DNA of 64,000 nucleotides from Dyadobacter sp. CY343. Lineage in GTDB: Bacteria; Bacteroidota; Bacteroidia; Cytophagales; Spirosomataceae. This document shows positions 33,064 to 41,343 of this stretch, piece by piece (position 1 is the first letter of the stretch; each line of letters begins with the position of its first letter). The translations under genes were made by a program, and so were the position numbers. The notes beneath the pieces are model-generated. The model was not told where the DNA came from, did no database searches, and was given only the letters and a program-made list of their open reading frames with translations. Location: assembly GCF_021390335.1 (NCBI RefSeq), contig NZ_JAJUXK010000006.1, positions 388,902 through 452,901 on the forward strand. The letters run 5' to 3'.

Positions 33064-33828
33064 ATGAAGCTAAGCGTCGTAATACCAGCATATAACGAAG
33101 AAGAATCGATAACGCACACTCTTACTTCCTTACACAGCACATTAAATAAATACAATATCCCCCACGAGATCTGCGTCACAAACGATAATTCCAAAGACGG
33201 CACATTGCGGGTATTGGATGAGCTTTCTCTTCAAATTCCAACGCTTGTATATTACACCAACCCCGGCCCGAATGGTTTCGGGTATGCGGTAAGGTACGGT
33301 CTGGAACGATTCAAAGGTGATTGTGTGGCCGTGTTTATGGCAGATATGTCCGATGATCCGGAAGATCTGGTGAAGTACTATTTTAAAATGCTGGAAGGTG
33401 ATTACGACTGTGTATTCGGGTCGCGGTGGGAAAAAGGCGGGAAGGTTATTGATTATCCTGCGCTCAAAAAGGTGATCAACCGGGTGGCGAATTTTATCGT
33501 GCGGATTGTAATGGGGATTAAATACAATGATACTACCAACGCATTCAAGCTTTATAAAAGAGAAACGATCGAAGGTATCAAGCCTTTTTTAGCTCCTCAT
33601 TTTAATTTAACCATTGAGCTTCCACTCAAAGCAATGGTGCGCGGCTTCAATTACGCAGTGGTTCCCAATAGCTGGACAAACCGTAAATACGGAGAATCAA
33701 AGCTGAAAATCAAGGAAATGGGCAGCAGGTACTTTTTTATTTTAATGTACTGCCTGATTGAAAAATACTTCTCGCAGGGTGATTTTATGAAGAAGACTAT
33801 CGCACCAAAGAAAGAAGTCAGCCGCTGA
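33064..33828 (+). CDS. Family 2 glycosyltransferase, polyprenol-phosphate-sugar synthase type
   Basis: A 254-residue GT2 enzyme. LSVVIPAYNEEESITHTL, TNDNSKDGTL and FMADMSDDPEDLV are the DPM-like motifs; GSRWEKGGKVIDYPALKKVIN follows at ~115. It may make a lipid-linked sugar, paralogous to the 27130 gene. I place the start at ATG 33064 (MKLSVVIPAYN); the frame opens at a TTG nine codons upstream. A 12-base direct repeat (33819-33830 and 33833-33844) spans its stop codon. It is the last gene of the plus-strand cluster, convergent with a small membrane protein gene. Confidence 0.9.
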   Translation: MKLSVVIPAYNEEESITHTLTSLHSTLNKYNIPHEICVTNDNSKDGTLRVLDELSLQIPTLVYYTNPGPNGFGYAVRYGLERFKGDCVAVFMADMSDDPEDLVKYYFKMLEGDYDCVFGSRWEKGGKVIDYPALKKVINRVANFIVRIVMGIKYNDTTNAFKLYKRETIEGIKPFLAPHFNLTIELPLKAMVRGFNYAVVPNSWTNRKYGESKLKIKEMGSRYFFILMYCLIEKYFSQGDFMKKTIAPKKEVSR

Positions 33829-33856
33829 GGAACAGCCGCTGAGGGTCAGCATCTTA

Positions 33857-34306
33857 CTATTTGATCCAGTCCTGTATAAAATGGACTTTATGGGCGATGT
33901 ACGAAATGCCCAGGCCCCAGATCACCGCGCTCAGCGTCATCCAAAGGAATATCGAATGCTTCGGTACACGAAAAGCGACTGCCAATATCGGTCCGAAAAT
34001 GGGTGTGAATAGCGGCGGAGTCAGAAATGCAATGCCGATGATGCCGAAACGCTTCCAGATATTGACCGCAATGCGATTGATCCTGGTGAATTTTTTAGGT
34101 TCAGATTTTCTGCGTTTCTGAATCAATGCACGAATCCCACTTCCTATATACGTAAGGATCAGGACTGTGAACATCATTCCGATTGCGGAGCAAACGGCGG
34201 TTTCAAGCCAGGTCAATTTCAATATCACGCCTGTAATCGGTCCTCCGAAAAATTTGAGCGTACTGGCAAGTGCCACCGATAAGTATTTGAGAAAGGTGGT
34301 TTCCAT
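33857..34306 (-). CDS. Small membrane protein of unknown function
   Basis: A 149-residue protein with about three or four hydrophobic segments (VCSAIGMMFTVLILTYIG near residue 40, FGIIGIAFLTPPLFTPIFGPILAVAF near 90, and ILFLWMTLSAVIWGLGISYIA near 120) separated by a basic loop (KRRKSEPKKFTRINR). I do not recognise the family. It begins one base after the dxr stop, so it is probably co-transcribed with dxr and translated from the same message. Confidence 0.75.
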   Translation of the reverse strand: METTFLKYLSVALASTLKFFGGPITGVILKLTWLETAVCSAIGMMFTVLILTYIGSGIRALIQKRRKSEPKKFTRINRIAVNIWKRFGIIGIAFLTPPLFTPIFGPILAVAFRVPKHSIFLWMTLSAVIWGLGISYIAHKVHFIQDWIK

Positions 34307-35467
34307 TTATACTTTAACCTGGATCATTTCAGAAGCAAAACGACGGGTCGCTTCATTTGTTTGAACGTAATCCGTATATGAAGGATTTTCGACGTAGGCT
34401 ATCTTAGCCAGGCTCTCGACAATTACGTCTGAAATATCCAGAAATCCTATCTTATCGTGCAGGAATGCGTCAACGGCAATTTCATTGGCTGCATTGACAA
34501 TACAAGCCGCATTACCTCCTTTTTCCAAAACTTCATAAGCGATCGCCAGGTTCCTGAACGTTTCCAGATCGGGCTTTTCAAATGTAAGTGAAGGATAATC
34601 CTTGAAGTTGAATCTCGGAAAGTCGGATTTTAGACGCAATGGATAGTTTAATGCATATTGGATCGGTAGCTTCATGTCCGGCAGGCCCATTTGTGCTTTC
34701 AGACTTCCATCCTCGAATTGTACTAGCGAGTGAATAATACTTTGTGGATGCACAATAACCTCTATCTGAGAGGATTTCAAATCAAATAACCATTTTGCCT
34801 CGATCACTTCCAAACCCTTGTTCATGAGAGTGGCCGAGTCAATTGTGATTTTGGCGCCCATACTCCAGTTAGGGTGTTTCAGCGCCTGCGCCTTGGTTAC
34901 GGAAGCTAGGAAAGCTTTGTCTCTCCCACGAAACGGTCCGCCGGAAGCTGTCAGGACAATTTTTTCAATCGGATTATTTTGTTCACCCGTAAGACATTGA
35001 AAAATGGCAGCGTGCTCGGAATCAACGGGATATATATTTACCTGGTATTGCTTCGCCAGAGCGGTGATCAGCTCGCCGGCTACGACCAGAGTTTCCTTGT
35101 TTGCTAATGCAATTGTCTTTCCAGCTTTGATCGCATGAATCGTAGGTAATAGCCCGGCGTAACCTACCATCGCAGTCAAAACGATATCCACTTCATCCGA
35201 CTCTACCACCGAAACCAGCGCCTCTGCGCCTTTATAAACCTTAACAGGAAAACCAGCAAGTGCAGATTTTACCTGGTCAAACTTATTTTCACTACAAATC
35301 ACTACCTCAGCAGGAAGGAATTTCACTGCCTGCTCTATTAGTAAGTCAGCGTTTTCACCCGCAGTTAACACAGAAACTGAAAATACTTCTGGATTCGCTG
35401 CTATTACCTCAAGTGCCTGTGTACCGATTGAACCGGTCGACCCTAAAATGGCTATTCTTTTCTTCAT
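34307..35467 (-). CDS. dxr: 1-deoxy-D-xylulose-5-phosphate reductoisomerase
   Basis: A 386-residue enzyme. It has the NADPH-binding loop GSTGSIGTQALEV at the start, the acidic metal-binding centre in PVDSEHAAIFQCL (~145), SGGPFRG and HPNWSMGAKITIDSATLMNKGLE near 210. It converts 1-deoxy-D-xylulose 5-phosphate to 2-C-methyl-D-erythritol 4-phosphate, the second step of the MEP isoprenoid pathway; dxs for the first step is at 61450. The downstream neighbour is a small membrane protein rather than rseP. It lies 22 bases downstream of the GH3-like gene on the same strand. Confidence 0.97.
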   Translation of the reverse strand: MKKRIAILGSTGSIGTQALEVIAANPEVFSVSVLTAGENADLLIEQAVKFLPAEVVICSENKFDQVKSALAGFPVKVYKGAEALVSVVESDEVDIVLTAMVGYAGLLPTIHAIKAGKTIALANKETLVVAGELITALAKQYQVNIYPVDSEHAAIFQCLTGEQNNPIEKIVLTASGGPFRGRDKAFLASVTKAQALKHPNWSMGAKITIDSATLMNKGLEVIEAKWLFDLKSSQIEVIVHPQSIIHSLVQFEDGSLKAQMGLPDMKLPIQYALNYPLRLKSDFPRFNFKDYPSLTFEKPDLETFRNLAIAYEVLEKGGNAACIVNAANEIAVDAFLHDKIGFLDISDVIVESLAKIAYVENPSYTDYVQTNEATRRFASEMIQVKV

Positions 35468-35488
35468 TGTCTTTTCATTTAAGGTCGC

Positions 35489-36991
35489 TTACACATTTTT
35501 AAGCTTCACCAATTCGTCCGCGATTTTCCTGTCATTGGAAAGCCGCGGCACTTTATTCTGTCCGCCCAATTTTCCACTGGCTCTCATAAAATTGATGAAT
35601 GCGTTTTTCGGCAGTGATACCAGTTCCAGTTTTCTTAAAATACTTCCTTGAATGAGGTCTTTGTAATAAATATTCAATTCTGTCAGCCTGCGGTCAACAT
35701 CTTCAACGAACTGATTCATATCCCGCGGTGCAGTAGCAAACTCGACCAACCATTCATGATAAGGAAGTCCGCCTCCGGCAGGATTTACCATCGGAGCTAC
35801 TGTAAACTCAACTACTTCAACTTCCGGGTGACGCTCCATGCCGTACCGCAATGCTTTCTCGATCTCCTCCCCGATCACGTGCTCACCAAATGCAGAGATA
35901 AAATGCTTAATCCTGCCTGTAACCAGAATTTTATATGGATTTGTTGAAACAAAACGGACCGTATCTCCGAGCGAATAGCCCCAGAGTCCCGCATTGTTGT
36001 TTACAATCATCGCATAGTTTTTTCCCACCTCAACCTCTCCTATGGAATATCTGGGCGGATTTTCTTCAAAAAACTGATCGGCTGGAATGAATTCGTAGAA
36101 TATGCCGGTATTGAGCAAAAGCAACAAACCCTCGTCATATTGCGAATCCTGGTAGGCGAAGAAACCTTCCGAAGCCGGGTATAACTCGATGGAATCAATT
36201 CGCTTTCCTATTGATTCAAAAAGCTTTGCGCGGTAAGGTTCGAAATTTACACCTCCATATATAAATAGGGAAAAGTCAGGAAACACATCCTTGATCTTCT
36301 TTCCTGTCCGCTCTATGATCCTGTCAAAATACATTTGAACCCATGGTGGAATGCCCGAAATAAGGGACATGGGCTGGTCGATCGTTTCTTCGATCACCTT
36401 ATCCAGCTTCGTTTCCCAGTCTTCAATGCAGTTGGTTTCGTAACTCGGCAGCTGGTTGGCGCGCAGGTACGCCGGCACGTGGTGGTTGGAAATACCTGAC
36501 AGGCGGCCTGTCAGTACCCCGCCAGTCTCTGTCAGTACCGGACTTCCGGAGAGAAATATCAGTTTATTGTCTAAAAAGGCAGATTTGCCGGTCTGATCAA
36601 TATACGTCAAAATGGCATTACGTGCCGAGTTAATGTGGTTGGAGATCGAATCCTTTGAAATCGGAATGTACTTCGTCCCGGAGGTAGTACCTGACGTTTT
36701 GGCAAAATATAAAGGCTTCCCTGGCCAGAGTATATTGTCAGCCCCTTCTTTGATCTTGCCTATATATCCTTTCAGATCCTCGTAATCCGCAACCGGCACC
36801 GCTTCTTTGAAATCCGAGTAAGAATGAATATCCCCAAAAAAGTGGTCTTTACCGAACTCTGTCGCTGCCGCTTTTGCGACCAGCTCCTGTCTCCATTTTT
36901 CCTGAATTGCAATGCTTTCAGAGATCCATTGCTGCTGCTGCTGAACGATATATCGCGCCAGCGGCCGACTTAAAATTGCTTTGATTCCCAT
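35489..36991 (-). CDS. GH3 auxin-responsive-promoter family protein
   Basis: A 500-residue adenylate-forming enzyme resembling plant GH3 acyl-acid-amido synthetases. Motifs are LYFAKTSGTTSGTKYIPIS (ATP/P-loop-like), the YPASEGF motif near residue 270, and LVTGRIKHFISAFGEHVIGEE near the C-terminus. Bacterial homologues are uncharacterised; they may conjugate amino acids or activate fatty or sugar acids. A TACCTTTG -7 element stands nine bases upstream of the ATG at 36991, overlapping its leader. It is divergent from mreB across 173 bases and precedes dxr by 22 bases. Confidence 0.9.
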   Translation of the reverse strand: MGIKAILSRPLARYIVQQQQQWISESIAIQEKWRQELVAKAAATEFGKDHFFGDIHSYSDFKEAVPVADYEDLKGYIGKIKEGADNILWPGKPLYFAKTSGTTSGTKYIPISKDSISNHINSARNAILTYIDQTGKSAFLDNKLIFLSGSPVLTETGGVLTGRLSGISNHHVPAYLRANQLPSYETNCIEDWETKLDKVIEETIDQPMSLISGIPPWVQMYFDRIIERTGKKIKDVFPDFSLFIYGGVNFEPYRAKLFESIGKRIDSIELYPASEGFFAYQDSQYDEGLLLLLNTGIFYEFIPADQFFEENPPRYSIGEVEVGKNYAMIVNNNAGLWGYSLGDTVRFVSTNPYKILVTGRIKHFISAFGEHVIGEEIEKALRYGMERHPEVEVVEFTVAPMVNPAGGGLPYHEWLVEFATAPRDMNQFVEDVDRRLTELNIYYKDLIQGSILRKLELVSLPKNAFINFMRASGKLGGQNKVPRLSNDRKIADELVKLKNV

Positions 36992-36999
36992 AGTAAAAA

Positions 37000-37007
37000 C
37001 AAAGGTA
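37000..37007 (-). promoter_or_regulatory. Possible -7 element of the GH3-like gene
   Basis: The minus strand reads TACCTTTG, a match to TAnnTTTG, only 8 bases before the ATG at 36991. If used, the transcript would be nearly leaderless, so either the start codon is downstream or this is fortuitous. Confidence 0.35.
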
Positions 37008-37093
37008 AGCAGGATTTGTAATTTCTGTAAAAGGAGCCGAAAATGGCGTTTTTTTACCCACTTTGAGGCATATCCCTAAATTTTTTAAATGCC

Positions 37094-37123
37094 TTTGTTT
37101 GTGGACAATAATCTGTAATTTTG
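37094..37123 (+). promoter_or_regulatory. mreB promoter
   Basis: TTTG (37094-37097), 18 bases, TAATTTTG (37116-37123) matches the Bacteroidota consensus. It leaves a leader of about 35 bases before the mreB ATG at 37165. Confidence 0.65.
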
Positions 37124-37164
37124 CCATCCTGAAATCAAAGTGAGCGCAAATTTTAACAAATTAT

Positions 37165-38190
37165 ATGGGATTGTTTGATTTTTTGACTAGCGATATTGCG
37201 ATTGATTTGGGTACTGCCAATACTTTGATCATTCATAAAGATACAGTAGTTGTTGACGAGCCCTCAATCATTGCCATGGATAAAACCACGGGCAAAGTTT
37301 TGGCGATAGGCCACACGGCCATGCAAATGCATGAGAAGACGAATGAGAATATAAAAACGATCCGTCCACTCAAAGACGGGGTTATTGCAGACTTTACCGC
37401 AGCCGAAATGATGATCCGTGGTATGATCAAAATGATCGACACGGGCAGCCGCTTTTTTACACCCTCCCACAGAATGGTAGTTTGCATTCCTTCCGGTATT
37501 ACCGAGGTTGAAAAACGGGCTGTAAAAGACTCCTGCGAGCATGCAGGCGCAAAAGAAGTGTATATGGTGCACGAGCCGATCGCAGCTGCAATAGGTATCG
37601 GTATTGATATTACTCAGCCAAATGGGGTAATGATCGTGGATATTGGTGGTGGTACTACTGAAATCGCTGTTATTGCATTGTCAGGTATTGTTTGCGAGCA
37701 GTCTGTCCGCATTGCGGGTGACGTTTTTACAAGGGATATCGTCGATTATATGCGTCGCGAGCACAACCTGCTGATCGGTGAGCGTTCTGCTGAGCTGATT
37801 AAAATGGCAATTGGCTCTGCGTCACCTGAGTTGGAAGTTCCTCTCGAAGATTATCAGATCCGCGGACGTGACTTGATGACCGGTATTCCGAAGGAAATCC
37901 GCGTGACGTATAGTGAGATAGCGTACTCTCTGGACAAGTCAATATCCAAAATTGAAGAAGGTGTAATGAAAGCACTGGAAATCTCTCCTCCTGAGCTTTC
38001 AGCGGATATTTTCAAAAATGGTATATACCTGACCGGCGGCGGCGCACTTATTCACGGACTTGACAAACGCATTGCTCAGAAAACGAAGCTTCCCGTCCAT
38101 ATTGCTGACGATCCATTAAAGGCTGTTGTAAAAGGTACTGGGGAAGTCCTCAAAAACCTGGAACTCTACAAGCCTGTATTGATTTCATAA
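37165..38190 (+). CDS. mreB: Rod-shape-determining actin MreB
   Basis: A 341-residue actin-fold ATPase. Motifs are AIDLGTANTLI (phosphate 1), VCIPSGITEVEKRAV (connect), MIVDIGGGTTEIAVIAL (phosphate 2) and LTGGGALIHGLDKRI (adenosine). MreB filaments run under the inner membrane and direct lateral wall synthesis. A full promoter lies upstream. mreC follows 34 bases downstream, and mreD overlaps mreC by 4, so mreBCD form one unit. No mrdA/rodA genes follow here. Confidence 0.97.
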   Translation: MGLFDFLTSDIAIDLGTANTLIIHKDTVVVDEPSIIAMDKTTGKVLAIGHTAMQMHEKTNENIKTIRPLKDGVIADFTAAEMMIRGMIKMIDTGSRFFTPSHRMVVCIPSGITEVEKRAVKDSCEHAGAKEVYMVHEPIAAAIGIGIDITQPNGVMIVDIGGGTTEIAVIALSGIVCEQSVRIAGDVFTRDIVDYMRREHNLLIGERSAELIKMAIGSASPELEVPLEDYQIRGRDLMTGIPKEIRVTYSEIAYSLDKSISKIEEGVMKALEISPPELSADIFKNGIYLTGGGALIHGLDKRIAQKTKLPVHIADDPLKAVVKGTGEVLKNLELYKPVLIS

Positions 38191-38224
38191 GGATCGGATC
38201 GCGCATAGCGTGCACATTTAGCCC

Positions 38225-39064
38225 ATGCTCCAACTCGTTGATTTCGTCATACGGAATCGTTTCTTTTTGGTTTTCGTACTGCTGGAAGTGCTCAGTGTGT
38301 GGCTTATTGTGCGCAGCAATACGTATTGGGGCGCCACTTATTTTAATACTTCCAATTACTACGTCGCTAAAACGCTTGCATTCTCCAACTCTGCCAGAGA
38401 ATATACCAAGCTGGACGAAATGAATGCGGACCTGGCAAATGAGAATGCCAGGCTGCACGCATTGGTTACGACATTGAGCCAAAGAAAGCCCGTCGATTCT
38501 CCGGCAGGATACGTACCCGACTCTGCATTTGCTGCGAGGTTTACTTACACTGTCGCGAAGGTTGTGGATAACGAGACTAACAAGCAGAACAATGTACTGA
38601 CGATCGACAAAGGTACCGCTCACGGAATTAGGCCAGGTATGGGGGTTATTTCGGCCACCGGCGTCGTGGGTAAGGTTCGGTTCTGCTCGGAGCAATATTC
38701 GGTTATTACCTCAATTTTGCATTCGCAGTTCATGGTATCGAGTAAGCTGGTGCGCAGTAAGGAAATAGGATATGCCAAATGGGCAGGAAAAGATCCTAAC
38801 CTGATTGACATGATCGACGTTTCTAAGTACACCAAGATATTCAAGGGCGACTCTGCGGTAACCTCGGATCAGAACTCTGTCTTTCCTCCGGGTATTATGG
38901 TAGGCAGGGTCGAAACCGTAGCTGTGCATCCGAATCAGACGTTTTATAACATTGTATTGCGCCTTTCTACCGACTTCCGGAACCTCTCTTACGTTTATGT
39001 GGTACAAAATCAACAACTTGGGGAGCAGGAAAATTTGAAAACACGTACGATTGAAGTCCGATGA
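38225..39064 (+). CDS. mreC: Rod-shape-determining protein MreC
   Basis: A 279-residue protein. It has an N-terminal membrane segment (NRFFLVFVLLEVLSVWLIV), a coiled-coil helix (about 55-85, YTKLDEMNADLANENARLHAL), and a beta-rich periplasmic domain with the MreC segments GIRPGMGVISATGVVGKV and FPPGIMVGRV. It links MreB filaments to penicillin-binding proteins. It begins 34 bases after mreB and its final four bases overlap the mreD start (ATGA). Confidence 0.93.
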   Translation: MLQLVDFVIRNRFFLVFVLLEVLSVWLIVRSNTYWGATYFNTSNYYVAKTLAFSNSAREYTKLDEMNADLANENARLHALVTTLSQRKPVDSPAGYVPDSAFAARFTYTVAKVVDNETNKQNNVLTIDKGTAHGIRPGMGVISATGVVGKVRFCSEQYSVITSILHSQFMVSSKLVRSKEIGYAKWAGKDPNLIDMIDVSKYTKIFKGDSAVTSDQNSVFPPGIMVGRVETVAVHPNQTFYNIVLRLSTDFRNLSYVYVVQNQQLGEQENLKTRTIEVR

Positions 39065-39564
39065 GTTTAAGAGAAACAATACAATATTCGCTGATGGTTC
39101 TGCTGTATCTATTCCTGCAGATCTTCTTTATGCGCAATATGGTCTTGTTCAATTATGCCTTCTGCTTTATCTATATTGCGGGCGTATTGCTGATGCCGCC
39201 TGACATTGACAGGATGTATCTGTTGCTCATAGCCTTTGCAATAGGTTTCACTGTGGATGTTTTCTCGAATACTTTTGGAATGCACGCTGCCGCCACCGTA
39301 CTGATCGCTTACCTCCGCCCTTTCCTGATCCACTTCCAGATGAAGTCCAAGGGAGCAGAGCGCGCTGAGGTCGGAATACGGACGCAGGGCTTAGGCGCCT
39401 TTATTGCCTATATTTTCCCGCTGATCCTGATTCATCATTCGGTTCTGTTTTTTATGGAGATCAATCATTTTGGAATGATCCTTTATACGCTGATCCGCAT
39501 TGGTGCCAGCACCTTACTTACTACTCTCCTCGTCATATTACTGGAACTTTTTTCCAAACGTTAA
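39061..39564 (+). CDS. mreD: Rod-shape-determining protein MreD
   Basis: A 167-residue polytopic protein with about five membrane segments, including the first (IQYSLMVLLYLFLQIFFM) and LLLIAFAIGFTVDVFSNTFGMHAAATV, where the DxFSxxFGxHA pattern is typical for Bacteroidota MreD. It is the third member of the Rod complex. The start overlaps mreC by four bases, implying translational coupling. The 215-base spacer behind it holds the promoter region of the sigma factor gene and nothing else I recognise. Confidence 0.9.
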   Translation: MSLRETIQYSLMVLLYLFLQIFFMRNMVLFNYAFCFIYIAGVLLMPPDIDRMYLLLIAFAIGFTVDVFSNTFGMHAAATVLIAYLRPFLIHFQMKSKGAERAEVGIRTQGLGAFIAYIFPLILIHHSVLFFMEINHFGMILYTLIRIGASTLLTTLLVILLELFSKR

Positions 39565-39779
39565 TATGACATTTTGACGCAAGTCGATTTTTGGCTCGAA
39601 ATTTGATGTACCTACATTAATTAACGATGACTTAGATCGCATTGGGAACCGGTCAGATTTCCTCTCTATTGTAATTTTATCGTGAAGGGGTGGCTGTTAT
39701 ATAGCTTCAACGAGCCACTTGTCAAAATTAATTTGCACCGTTTGGAGCTGTTATTAATCTTTGTAAATTCAGCATTCCT

Positions 39780-40379
39780 ATGTCAGTTGCCATGTCAGAA
39801 ACGCTCACGACTAATGAATACACGGATGATCTTCGTTATGAAGTATTTAACCGCGAGTTCATGCCTCATATAGACTCCATGTACAACTTCGCCTTCCGCC
39901 TTACCATGGATGAAGACGATGCAAATGACCTGGTTCAAGACACATATTTAAAAGCTTTTCGTTTTATTTCTTCTTTTGAACAGGGTACTAATGCCAAAGC
40001 CTGGTTATTTAGAATCTTGAAAAACAGCTTTATTAACGACTATCGTAAAAAAAGCAAAGAGCCTTCGAAAGTAGATTACCAGGAGGTAGAGACGACTTAC
40101 AATTCAGAAGAAGCGTCGGACACTACCTATACCGTGGATCTTCGTGCTGATGCGGTTCAGGAATTGATCGGAGATGAGGTAGCAAATGCATTGAATGCAC
40201 TGCCAGTAGACTTTCGGACTGTGATTATCCTGTGTGATATTGAAGGATTTACGTACGAAGAAATGGCGAAGATCCTGGACATTCCGATCGGTACTGTAAG
40301 GTCCAGACTGCACCGTGCGCGTAATCTTTTGAAAGAAAAATTGAAGAGTTATGCCAGCACAATGGGATACGATTCATAG
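39780..40379 (+). CDS. ECF sigma factor resembling SigR (thiol-stress type)
   Basis: A 199-residue sigma-70 family factor with regions 2 and 4. Region 2 reads FMPHIDSMYNFAFRLTMDEDDANDLVQDTYLKAF and SFEQGTNAKAWLFRILKNSFINDYRKK; the GTNxKAWLxRILxNxFINxYRKK block is the signature of Streptomyces SigR and its relatives. Region 4 is VIILCDIEGFTYEEMAKILDIPIGTVRSRLHRARNLLKEKL. SigR is released from an RsrA-type zinc anti-sigma factor by thiol oxidation; an RsrA-like protein is encoded next. An alternative ATG is four codons in. A TTTG-N20-AATCTTTG near-promoter stands upstream (39732-39763). It follows mreD by 215 bases. Confidence 0.92.
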   Translation: MSVAMSETLTTNEYTDDLRYEVFNREFMPHIDSMYNFAFRLTMDEDDANDLVQDTYLKAFRFISSFEQGTNAKAWLFRILKNSFINDYRKKSKEPSKVDYQEVETTYNSEEASDTTYTVDLRADAVQELIGDEVANALNALPVDFRTVIILCDIEGFTYEEMAKILDIPIGTVRSRLHRARNLLKEKLKSYASTMGYDS

Positions 40380-40461
40380 GTTGTGAAACTTTTTTTACAA
40401 CCTATTCGGTTATAAGGTACAACTGAAACTTATTCCATTATTCCTTATTTCATTTTAGGTA

Positions 40462-40752
40462 ATGAATGCATCCCCTACGACGCCTTCTGTGACAGAAGCT
40501 GCGCAAGACAAAGTAATGAAGCACACGTGTGATCATCACGCTCAGTGTATGAAGGTAATCCAGGCTATTCTGGATGATGAGGCGACGGACGCTGAGAAGG
40601 AACATTTTCGTGTCAATATGGATAAATGCATTCCCTGCATCGAATCTTACCGCCTGGAAAAATGCATCAAAGATTCACTCAATCAGAAAATTGCAAAAAA
40701 GCCCTGCCCCGAAAGTATCCTCAATACGATCCTGTCTAAAATCAACAGTTAA
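40462..40752 (+). CDS. RsrA-like zinc-binding anti-sigma factor
   Basis: A 96-residue cysteine-rich protein directly after the SigR-like gene. Its layout resembles mycothiol-system anti-sigma R factor: an N-terminal HTCDHHAQC region with C29, an acidic stretch LDDEATDAEKEHF, then H48, C56-x-x-C59, LEKC68 and a C-terminal C82. RsrA has H-x3-C-x2-C as zinc ligands, while here the His is seven residues from the first Cys, so the ligand set is altered or uses another residue. It likely holds the sigma factor inactive until its thiols are oxidised. gmk follows 9 bases later. Confidence 0.8.
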   Translation: MNASPTTPSVTEAAQDKVMKHTCDHHAQCMKVIQAILDDEATDAEKEHFRVNMDKCIPCIESYRLEKCIKDSLNQKIAKKPCPESILNTILSKINS

Positions 40753-40761
40753 TCTGTTCGT

Positions 40762-41331
40762 GTGAAAGGAAAGCTCATCATATTCTCTGCTCCTTCCGGT
40801 TCTGGAAAAACCACCATTGTCAGACACCTTTTAAGTACATTTAATAATCAGCTCGCATTCTCTGTGTCGGCTTGCACGCGTACAAAGCGGGACCACGAGA
40901 TTGACGGTAAAGATTATTATTTTCTAACGCTCGCAGATTTCAGGCAGAAAATCGCCGACCAGGAATTTGCAGAGTGGGAAGAGGTTTATGCCGGAAATTA
41001 TTATGGTACCCTAAAATCCGAGATCCAGCGGCTTTGGGACGAAGGTAGGCACGTCGTTTTCGATGTTGACGTCAAAGGTGGATTGAAGCTAAAAGAAGCT
41101 TACGGAGACAGCGCCCTGGGCGTGTTTGTAAAAGTAACTTCCGAAGCTGAGATCAAGCGCCGCCTTTCGAGACGGGGAACTGAAACCGAGGAGACGCTGG
41201 CTACCAGGTTAGCGAAAGTCCGCTACGAACAAAGTTTCGAGCACGAGTTTGACGTGGTACTGATTAATGATGAGTTGAATAATGCATTGGAAAGTGCAGA
41301 GATCCTGGTGAAGGATTTTCTGGAACTTTAA
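40762..41331 (+). CDS. gmk: Guanylate kinase
   Basis: A 189-residue protein phosphorylating GMP to GDP with ATP. P-loop FSAPSGSGKTTIVRHLL starts at residue ~6, followed by SACTRTKRDHEIDGKDYYFL and EWEEVYAGNYYGT, the GMP-binding region. It begins at a GTG at 40762 (MKGKLIIFSAPSGSGK); no ATG lies in frame before the P-loop strand. The gene follows the anti-sigma factor by 9 bases and precedes nadD by 12, so all are likely co-transcribed. Confidence 0.96.
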   Translation: MKGKLIIFSAPSGSGKTTIVRHLLSTFNNQLAFSVSACTRTKRDHEIDGKDYYFLTLADFRQKIADQEFAEWEEVYAGNYYGTLKSEIQRLWDEGRHVVFDVDVKGGLKLKEAYGDSALGVFVKVTSEAEIKRRLSRRGTETEETLATRLAKVRYEQSFEHEFDVVLINDELNNALESAEILVKDFLEL

Positions 41332-41343
41332 ATTCCCCCCGCG

